From: Atkinsonella hypoxylon
Taxonomy: Eukaryota; Ascomycota; Sordariomycetes; Hypocreales; Clavicipitaceae
Assembly (NCBI GenBank): GCA_000729835.1
Contig: JFHB01000348.1
Span: 1 to 18,543 of the forward strand
Length of the DNA stretch: 18,543 nt
Direction: 5' to 3'
Part shown: piece after piece, positions 10,486 through 18,543 of the stretch
How positions within the stretch are numbered: the first letter of the stretch is position 1
Layout of the letters: each line of letters starts with the position of its first letter
Notes under the pieces: generated by a model
Seen by the model: only the letters and a program-made list of their open reading frames with translations
What the model was told of the DNA's origin: nothing
The model's database searches: none
Program-made: the position numbers and the translations under genes

Positions 10486-10541
10486 TAAGACTACTGAAAT
10501 TTCGCTAGAAGATTAAGTATAAATTGCTTAAGTTAAAAGAT

Positions 10542-10557
10542 AAAAAAAAAAAAAAAA
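10542..10557. repeat. A16 homopolymer
   Basis: Sixteen A on the plus strand, the only long homopolymer in the window. It lies just upstream of the ATG-led minus-strand frame. It might be the tail of a plus-strand non-LTR or cDNA insertion, but no flanking duplication is evident. Confidence 0.9.
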
Positions 10558-11164
10558 GGGCAAAGGCTAAGCAGCCTTCTTAGTTAAAATAGAATAGAAC
10601 TATACTTATTTTTAGCAGTTTTTAAAAACTTTTTATATATTCTATTTAATCTAGGTTTATAGTCTTAATTCTAATTAGCTTTAAATCTTTAAATAATCTT
10701 AATATACTATTATTAAATCTTAGTTAGTCTTAAATATATAAATAAATAAACTTAACCTTCTTTCTCCTTAAAGCTAAAGATATAGAGACTACAGTATTAG
10801 CTTTTATAAAAGCTATAATAAGTTATATATCTTAGTAAAGTTATAGGTAAATTGCTAAGATTAAATAATATTATTAATCTCCTTATAGCTTTTACGCTCT
10901 TCTTTAGGTATTATTAGTAAATAAACTTCTATTATATACTTTAGATAACGTTATAGTAAAAGGTTTACTTTAGCATTATTATCCTTAAAATCCTCTTTTT
11001 AGTACAGCTGTAATATATAGTCCTTAGAAACTATTTAATCTAATATATTATACTAGGTATTAGTAGGTTGCAATTTATTAGTATCTTACTTAAAGTCGCT
11101 AGTGTTTTTACTATACTAGGCAGTATATTGTAGAGTATAGAGCTATTTATTAGCAGTAGAAGTC

Positions 11165-12330
11165 TACTATCCCTTTAGATTAAGCCTAAACTTCTTAATA
11201 TAATCCCTAGAAATAGTCTTATTAAGCACTATACTATCTAGGGTCTTTAAACAGTAGGCGCTAGTAACTTTTGCTTAGCTATATACTTTAAAAGGACTGT
11301 TCTATTGTATTACTAACTTCTTCTTTATTAATATATCTATAACTCTTTATATATTATATATAAGGACTAGATCTTCTAGAACTAATTAATTTTTCTTCTT
11401 TTACAATAATACCTCTTAGTTCTAGTTCGTTTAATTAGCTAAGTATTGCTTAAATATAAAGACTTTTATATAAGCCTTTTAAATATCTACTTTCTTTTGT
11501 TCTAGTATCTTAACTCTTGCTTTAAAGAGATTCTATATTATTATAACTTCTAACTAATTAATTAATCTTTAAGTAGGAAATTTAACTTCTAAAGGAAGAA
11601 TAAGCTTCTAACTATAAATTAGGTAGAAAGCAGATTTACTATATAATGCTTATATAGCTATATAGTCTGCTAATAGTGCTTTATTTAGCAATTTAAACTA
11701 CTTTCTATTAGAACCTTTTATCTTTAAAAGAGTAAATATAAGCGTTTAATAACTAGCTTTAATAGGTAAATTAGCTTTTAGATTATATACTAATGTCTTA
11801 ATCCCTTTAATCTTAATAGCTTTAACTACTTTTTTAAGATTTCTATATATTTCTAGCTCTCTATTAAAAACTAGAAATTAGAAGACTTTAAATTATATAA
11901 TTAGTTTTATTAAGAACTTCTAAATAGCTATAACATTAATATACTGTATAGAGTATACTTCTACTTATCTAGTAAGGTTATATCTTGCTTCTAGAAGGTA
12001 CTTAAAACTATAATTAAGTAGTATATATTAAGTATTAATATATATCTTACTTATTAGGTTGCTTAAAGCTATTAGTATTAACAATTCTTTAGGCCTCTAA
12101 GGAGCAAACTTTTAGCACACTTTATAATAGGAAATTATTACTTAAACTATATTCTAGAGTTCTTTCTAAAAGTACTTAATTCTAGCTACTTAAAATATAA
12201 CTTCTATACCTTTATAATCTATCTACTTATATAAAGCCTTAACAATCTTTCTTTATTATATTAAGTCTTTAACAACTAAAGTAGAACCCTTTATTATACT
12301 AGTTAGCTTCTTCTATAATAGGCCTTTATC
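11165..12330 (-). pseudogene. Element A integrase with all three catalytic residues changed
   Basis: A zinc-binding N-terminal part is visible, ending in a CQKFAP motif. The core starts with YINT-YI (first Asp changed to Asn, 12036-12034). FLVFNRELEI follows (second Asp changed to Asn, 11865-11863), and then YNLKANLPIKASY (Glu changed to Lys, 11760-11758) for a Y-N-P-x-A-N-x-x-x-E-R-G-H type block. The second Asp and the Glu are 35 codons apart. Each change is a single G-to-A on the coding strand. A C-terminal domain with a V-S-P-F-K-V-type barrel segment and IKKFRLN ends the frame. Confidence 0.85.
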
Positions 12331-15300
12331 TAAGAAGTATTACTTAGCACTTATATAAAGTTGCTTATACTTACTTTTATTTAGATTAAATAGTCTTTAT
12401 AATGTTAAAAGGAAATCTATAATTTATTAAGTTCTAGAAGTGTAGTATACTTTATTATGCAGCTAGATCTTATTAACGTTAAGCTATAGGTTAATAAAAT
12501 CTTTAATATTCCCTTTAGCTACTTAATTTAATATATTAGAAGGCCTACCTTCTTTATGCAATAAAGCATTAGCTATTTTATTCTTTTCTCCTAAAATATA
12601 CTTAGCTGTAAAATTAAACAGTATAATATAACTAATCTATTGTATAATAAGCGCGCCTAAAACGTTATTAATAGCGCTATTAAGCTAATATATAAGTACT
12701 TAAGAATTAGTCTCTAGAGTAAAGGGAACTCTATAGAGATAAATTTATAGCCTTCTTAATATATAAACAATAGCTCTATATTTCTGCTTTATTCTATTAT
12801 ATTTAATTTCTAAATTGCTTTAATATCTACTTTTATATTGTATAAAGTGTTATTGCCTATTAATAATTTACATTAAAACTGCTCTTTATCCTTTTAAGCT
12901 TATGTTAACTATTAATATAATTTCTTTAGCGCTTAGGCTAAGATTAATTATTATAAGAACTAGTGCAGTTATTATTATATACTTAAGGACCTCTATAGCG
13001 TTCTTCTAGTTTAGTCCTTAAGTTTACTTAGCACCCTTCTTAAGTAAAATTATAAAAAGCTTAGCTTTTATAGAGTAATACTATACCTAGATATAATAAC
13101 AGCCTATAAGCTTAAGAAAGAATTTAACCTTAAAAACATTCTTACACTCTATTTACTTTAGAATCTTTATTACCTTTACTTCTAAAGGTTTCCTTCTATT
13201 AGTACTATATATAAATCTAACAATCTCTATAGTTTTCTAGTATAGCTTTAATTTTACAGTAAATATAGTGCAACTAGCTAGCTTAATATTAATAAGAACT
13301 TTATTAATATTAATTAAATGTTTTATAATATATCTTTATATATTAAGCAACACTTCCTCTCTATTGTATATAGTAGTAAGGCCTTTTACTGCAATATTAT
13401 CTAAGAAAGGCTTATAAGTGTAAGGAATTAGGTTAAAAAGAATTCTCTTTACTATCTAAATAAATTAAGCAATAGAATTAGTTACTCCTTAAGGAAGTAT
13501 ATAAAGTTATAGAAGCTTTATTACTGTTAAAATTATTATTAAGTCTTTACTTTTCTCTATAAGCAGCACTTAGTTATAGCTTAACAGTAAATTAATAACT
13601 AAAAGTATTTTATATATTCTAAATTCTTTGCTAAAAGCCTCTACTTCTTCTAGAATATAGGCATTCTATATTGTAATCTTATTGTAGGCTATTGTAAACA
13701 GCACTAGCTATATCCCTTTATTCTTCTTTATTACTAAAAAGTAAGGGTTTCTATAAGATCTATAGCTCTTTTTTAATAACCTATACTAAAGTTTCTTTTT
13801 TAATAAATTAACTAGTCTCCCTTATAGGCTAATAGGTATTAGTATTAACTTTACTTTCTAAGCTCTATAAGCAACAGTATAGATAACTTAAGGTAGTGTA
13901 ATTAAGGAATTAATCTTTCTATACTCTAATAAGTTTTACGCTAGTGCTGCCTTTTAGTTATAGAGAATTTCCTTAAAAATATTAACTTCTTTTACTGTTA
14001 AATACTTTTACACTTATTTAACTATTTAATCTAAACGCTCTTTTATTATTTAGAATCCTTAGGGCTTTTTGCTAAATCTTTCTATAATATATTTAGTGTA
14101 TTTTTTTAATTTATTTAAGTATACTTTTGCCTTTTTTTACTTCTTTTATTTCTACTTAGGGTCTCTATTAGGTATAGACCTATTTAAGGGAATATTATCT
14201 TTTAGTAGAATCTTATTAGCTTTTTGCTTATATAATGTATTTACCTTTAGATTAATTAGTTATAATTGCCTTAAGGGCTAAATCTTCTTTATAGCCTCTT
14301 TAAGTTAGCTTCTATACTAGTTAGCTATTCCCTTTATTATAAAGTTAGTAATAGCTATACCTTTATTCTCTATTATAAGCACTAGCTCCTTATTATTATT
14401 TAACTTAGCTTTAAGACTCTCTTTAACTATTTAATTATAGACTAAATCCTTAAATAACTTATTAATTAGAATTAAATTAACGCTAATAGCTATTACTTTA
14501 TCTATTATAGTTTTCTATTTAACACTTTTAGTAACCCTTAAGACTAATATAATATTACTAAAATAGTACTTTAAGAGAAGTTTACCTCCTTTATTACTAT
14601 ACTTAAAGGTAACTTTAGCTATATATATAAAAGGTATTCTAAGGATTAATTATATATATAAAGACTTTAGTGCAATATAAAAGCGAATTAGCGTTTAGAT
14701 ATTTCTAAGGTATAACTTTATTATTACCTCTTTTAATATTATAAGCTTATATAATGTAAAAGATATAGTAGTAGTCTCTTGCTTTATTAGAGTTATTTTT
14801 AAATTAAGCTCTTTAATAAGGTCCTTAGTAATAATATTCCCTTATAAACTATAATCTATAAAACTATTAATAAGTAAAGAGTTTAGGCTTTTAAGTTATT
14901 CTTAAAGGTAAGGTAAGTTCTATAAATAGTTTATAATTGCTTTTAGCTTTAAAATACTATTTAATTCTTTAATATAAAGTGTATTTACCTATAGGTTTAT
15001 AATAAACTTCTTCTCTTTAATATAATTTTCTATACGTTTTTATATAATATTCTATAAATCCTTCTAGATACTACTAAGCAGCTATTTTATATATTTATTA
15101 GTAATATCTTCTTTATTGTCTTCTGCTGCCTCTTTAACTATAGTAGATATTATCTTAATAATATTAATTAATTAATTCTCTTACTCCTTAACTCTTTACC
15201 TCTTCCTTAGAATAGAATATAGAGGCATAACTTTAGCACTTATTCTATTAATATAATAAACTTTATTAATACTATTTACTTACATTAAGTATTTATTCTT

Positions 15301-15900
15301 TATTACTTCTATAAGTATAGGCATTAGTTAGTATAGATCTTATAAGCTAACTTTAATCTTTTTCTAAAAAATATCTTTAAATAATTATATAAAAAGCTAT
15401 ACTTTTATATCTATAGAGCTATCTTCTTTAGCTTTCTTTTTTTTCCTTTTTACTTAGTCTTCTAAAGCTTTTTCTTACTTAGTAGAGCGTTATATCTCTA
15501 CAGTATAAACTCTAAAGGGCTAGGCTATAATTCTCTTCTTAATTAGTATATAGAGAGTCCTTTTAGGTCTATATTCCTTTATCTTAAACATTAGAGTTAC
15601 TGTAGTACTATTAATAAAGTCCCTCTTAAGGATAGCTTCTAGTAGGATATATATTAAGTAATAATTAGAGATATTAATCTTATTAAAGATTTAATCTAAT
15701 GTTTCTCTCTCTTTCTTACTAGGCTTTTAATAGTTTAATGTTTTTCTATTAAATTCCTTAACTTAAGGATAATACTGTTTTATAATATAGTAGTTAAAAT
15801 AATTAACCTAGAACACTATAAGCCTATAAAGATAACTTTCTATACTAAGGAAGCTTTATATAAGAATAAGTAGCACTAGATTATTTAATTTTACTATTAA
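11165..15900 (-). pseudogene. Element A pol: protease, reverse transcriptase, RNase H, integrase
   Basis: This is a minus-strand polyprotein remnant. A possible protease lies near 14.87 kb (LLINS, for an expected LIDSG-type site; tentative). Reverse transcriptase spans about 13.3-13.8 kb. It has an LVIKKNKGI block, then VTI-NAY, IYKILLVINL (for IY-LLDL), LP-GVTNSIA-F, and a catalytic motif reading KPFLDNIAVKG with the second Asp now Asn (13398-13396). This P-F-L/I-D-D-I-x-V-K-G form is typical of one group of fungal gypsy elements. RNase H and its connection (about 12.6-13.1 kb) include LSAKEIILIVNISLKG-RAVLMQ. Integrase follows, and the frame ends near 11167 after IKKFRLNLKG. Stops are TAA/TAG throughout. 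I saw no chromodomain here, unlike element B. Confidence 0.85.
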
Positions 15901-17650
15901 GATACTTACTCTTTAATTATACTTTATAAAGCTAATCTTATTGTTATATTAGTAAAACTAGCATTAATCTATATAATAACCTTTCTTACTACAGTAATAG
16001 CAGTAATACTACCTTATATAGCTTCTAGTTATATAGGTTCTAAAGCTTTAGGCATTATTATATATATTAATAGCGTTAATATATATATTCTGCCTTTTCT
16101 CCTTTTTCTTCCTAAATTTCTTTTTAAAAAGCTTTATAATATCTATCTTTAAAACTACTTACTTTATAAGTATAATCTTTATATCTTTAAACTTCTAGGT
16201 TAAATTATCTATTTAATCTTTTACTTCTAAAATAAGCTATATAATTTCCTTAGCCTTATAACTAAAATTACTTATACTACAATACTTAGGACTTCTTCTA
16301 CCTAGAGGTATATAAAGGTAGTCCCTTCTATTGTTATAGAGTCTAGAATTGCAGTCTTCTAGCTTTATTTTAGCTTATATATACTAGCTAAGCTGCTCTA
16401 ATAACTCTCTATAGAGCATTGTAATAAACTTAGCTTTAGTAACTTTTATTTAATCTATAAAGCTAATAAGTATAGTATTTAGTAAGGCCTTATAAATATA
16501 ATTAAACTAAGAGGTTATACTACACTATATATAGAGCTTAGCGCTAATTATAGCAGCTTAATGTTCTTAAAGCTAATAGAGAGTGTTCTTTATAGTCCTT
16601 AAATAGTTTCTCTTTAGGTCTTTAAGCTTCTTATTAGCTTACTCCTTTTAATTCTAAGGAGTAGCTTTATACTAAAGTAAAAGCTACTTTTTAGCTTCTT
16701 TCTAATTATATAAGGTATAAATAACCTTTATATACTTATAGATTAATAGGTTAATATAATAGATAAATATCTTTTATTAGTTTTCCTTTAGAATAGATAA
16801 AGTCTTTATCTTTAGCTTAAAGCTAGTTAAGTAATTAAGAACATTTTCTCCCTTAAATTAGTGTATATTAAACTTTTTATTAAAGGTAGCCTAAGCTTAC
16901 TGCTTTTTAATAGCTTTACCTATAGCTTTAGCAAGAGCCTTATAAGGTATAGCTATAGTACTGCTAGTACTAGCCTTTTTATCTTAAGTATTTAATTCTA
17001 TTATAACCTTAGGTTTTAAAATAGCTTTTTTAGAAGATTTACTAGATTAGCTAGAGCTAGTATTAGCTGCTTTAGATATAGAGCTTATACTTTTCTTTAA
17101 GGGATATAGAATACTAAACTTATATAAATAACTAATAAAATAGCTTAATATAGAAGGTAGGTATAAAAAGAATAATTAATCTTACTTAGTAAAAAGAGTG
17201 TAATATATATAATTCTCTATATTAGCTATACTTTTAATACTCTTACCTTTTGCTTCTATAGTTATATAAGCTCTTAACGCTAAGATATAAAGGCTAAGAA
17301 GTTAATTGCTAATAACAGTAAATATAAAGATAACTACTAAGATAAGAATAAAAGAGAAATTTTTCTTTATAATTAAATAATTATAACGTTTAAGGGACCT
17401 AAAAACTTCCTTTTTGCTGTATTAAGGCTATCTTAGCTATAGATAATATAGAGGTTAAATAGGCTAGCTAGTATTTATAATATAGTAACTATCTTTAACT
17501 AAGCCTAGCCCTTCTTAGCTTAAAAAAGCTATAAAAATTTTTTTCTCTTCTTAATTAAATAATCCCTTATAATATAGAGCTTTTATCTCTATAATTTTCT
17601 CTTTTCTTATATTAGTAATATTTAAGCTAAAGTACTCTTCTATCTCTAAA
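15900..17650 (-). pseudogene. Element A gag
   Basis: The region between the 5' LTR leader and pol on the minus strand is Lys-rich, with frequent TAA/TAG stops. It ends with a clear zinc knuckle at 16002-15961. The Ser/Thr-rich part near 17000-17080 probably lies in the N-terminal half. No start codon can be fixed. The assignment rests on the knuckle and on the position next to the 5' LTR. Confidence 0.65.
15961..16002 (-). other. CCHC zinc knuckle of A gag, His changed to Tyr
   Basis: Minus-strand codons read C-Y-Y-C-S-K-K-G-Y-Y-I-D-stop-C, exact C-x2-C-x4-[H]-x4-C spacing. The His position is Tyr (CAY to TAY). The stop is TAA, which fits a former CAA, though CGA is also possible with two changes. 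Three of the four zinc ligands survive. Confidence 0.88.
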
Positions 17651-17754
17651 CGCTTAGTAGCTTTTCCTTCTTTCTTTCTAGATCTCTATAAAAAACCTTT
17701 TAATTATATAATATACTTTAATTAGAATAAGTTCCTTAGTAAAGCCCCTATTTT

Positions 17755-18241
17755 TATTAACTTAAAACTAAACCCCTAAATAACTATACAGCTTATACTA
17801 AAGTAGGTAACAATATAGTGTACATTAAGATTAAAGAGAATTAGTAGAGAGCAAGATATTTAATAGTGTATACTATTAAACAATAGTAGGTAAGAAGATT
17901 AAATAGTTAGAAAAGGCAGAAATAAAATATTAATTGCAGCTTAGAAGATATATATACACAAAAGGAGCTAAATGTGCTAAAGAGTTAGGGAAAGTATTAC
18001 TAGCAGCGAAGTAATATCTCTTAAACGTTAAGTGTTATAAATTAAAGTAGGCTAAAAGATATTAATTAATTAAAAGAGCAAAAAGCCTAAAAAGAATTAG
18101 CAGAAGCTGCTTATGCGCTTGCTTGCTTACTTAAACTATCTAGATGTTTGGGCGATGCACACTCTTATAGAGAAAATCTGTATGTGGCATCCCTTGTAAA
18201 GCTAATATAAGAGCGCAAGGGGGTAACCCTACCGCAACACA
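17755..18241 (-). repeat. Element A 5' LTR (right copy)
   Basis: This is the partner of 505-991. The start is TATTAA here against TGTCAA in the left copy. The outer end (about 18100-18241) is little mutated, with CpG sites at 18116, 18163, 18214 and 18234, while the inner start is fully converted to TpA. The exact right border is 18239 or 18241. Confidence 0.9.
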
Positions 18242-18543
18242 CTATAAGCACAATATCGCTAAGCAGATCCTTCTTCTTTAACAATAATTAAAGCTAACAT
18301 CTTAGAACAACGAAAAAGAAGTACTCTCTTAATATAAAGCTGTATTAAAGAGCCCTTCTAGAACTAAGATAAAGGAATTTATTACTTCCTATAAGAAGGT
18401 ACTCTTAGAAGTACAGCAAATTAATCTTCTAAATACCTACAATCTTTAGCTAACTTTAGACTTCCTTGATGCTGTTTAGCAAATTAACCCTTCCTTTTCA
18501 ACCTATTAGCACAATAGAATTAGAGATAAATCGATCTCTAATA
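18242..18543 (+). pseudogene. Gag-like fragment of another retroelement, continues past the window
   Basis: In the plus strand, a frame running to the window end reads K-Q-I-L-L-L, then a charged helical part with R-T-K-I-K-E-F-I-T-S-Y and L-L-E-V-Q-Q-I-N. It continues with L-D-F-L-D-A-V and N-P-S-F. It has seven TAA/TAG stops, mostly where Gln or Trp would fit. The pattern of a helical segment, 'tRTKIKEFITSY', and a D-F-L-x-A-V segment resembles gag of Ty1/copia-like elements. That is a resemblance recalled without a search. CpG and TCA/TGA persist here, so it is less mutated than A. It lies directly outside A's 5' LTR and may be A's insertion target. Confidence 0.4.

Larger units (their letters stand above)
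505..18241 (-). mobile_element. Element A: large degenerate LTR retrotransposon, Ty3/gypsy type
   Basis: A 487-bp sequence at 505-991 is repeated in the same orientation at 17755-18241. The differences I see are C/T and G/A changes, with no net indel. Between the copies, the minus strand carries gag, a CCHC zinc knuckle, reverse transcriptase, RNase H and integrase in the Ty3/gypsy order, so the 5' LTR is the right-hand copy. The span is about 17.7 kb including nested element B, or about 11.7 kb without it, which is long for this class because some 4.1 kb separate pol from the 3' LTR. The LTRs start TGTCAAC and end ACA; the right end may be 18239 or 18241. I could not establish a convincing target duplication (TATTT on the left against CACTA or CTATA on the right). 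All coding parts are RIP-inactivated. Confidence 0.85.

Noticed and set aside
14069..14281. 70-codon plus-strand ORF, hydrophobic and Phe/Tyr/Leu-rich
   Set aside because: It lies antisense to element A pol, between the protease region and reverse transcriptase. Its composition is what AT-rich, RIP-mutated antisense DNA gives. No start context or conserved motif supports a gene.
14850..14890. Protease active site of element A
   Set aside because: LLINS could be a mutated LIDSG, but the next codon (TTT) cannot come from a Gly codon by one transition. I mention it only as tentative within pol.
500..18246. Target site duplication for element A
   Set aside because: TATTT before the left LTR and CACTA or CTATA after the right LTR do not match. 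Allowing for C-to-T changes gives at best four of five, which is too weak to call.

Overview
The window looks like repeat-rich, AT-rich heterochromatin from a filamentous ascomycete fungus. Almost the whole 18.5 kb is retrotransposon sequence damaged by C-to-T / G-to-A change of the repeat-induced point mutation (RIP) type. I found no intact protein gene, tRNA, rRNA, CRISPR array or bacterial-type signal. The longest open frames are about 70 codons, and all in-frame stops I met while translating are TAA or TAG.

Layout. Positions 1-504 are a less mutated flank with a hairpin-forming 32-bp direct repeat. Positions 505-18241 are one large LTR retrotransposon (element A) on the minus strand, with 487-bp LTRs at 505-991 (3' LTR) and 17755-18241 (5' LTR). 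Its gag lies at about 15.9-17.65 kb and its pol at about 11.17-15.9 kb, with CCHC knuckle, reverse transcriptase, RNase H and integrase still recognisable. A second, complete Ty3/gypsy element (B, 3767-9753, minus strand) sits inside A. It has 338-bp LTRs, a perfect 5-bp target duplication (TTAAT), a gag, and a pol whose integrase ends in a chromodomain, so it is a chromovirus. Positions 18242-18543 hold a less mutated plus-strand gag-like fragment of another retroelement, into which A may have inserted.

Between the end of A's pol (about 11.17 kb) and its 3' LTR lie about 4.1 kb, not counting B, that I cannot assign. Part of this (about 3440-3766 and 9754-10540, the two sides of the B insertion) is clearly less mutated. 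It carries a minus-strand frame starting with ATG at 10485 and a Cys/His cluster. This is the most likely place for something undescribed: an extra ORF of a large gypsy element, or a captured or third nested sequence.

The elements no longer work. Catalytic Asp/Glu codons of both reverse transcriptases and integrases are changed to Asn/Lys by G-to-A. The mutation pattern is informative in itself. The outer edges of both LTR pairs are spared and the inner edges are heavily mutated. TCA/TGA and CCA/TGG are almost absent from the interiors, while GCA and ACA persist.
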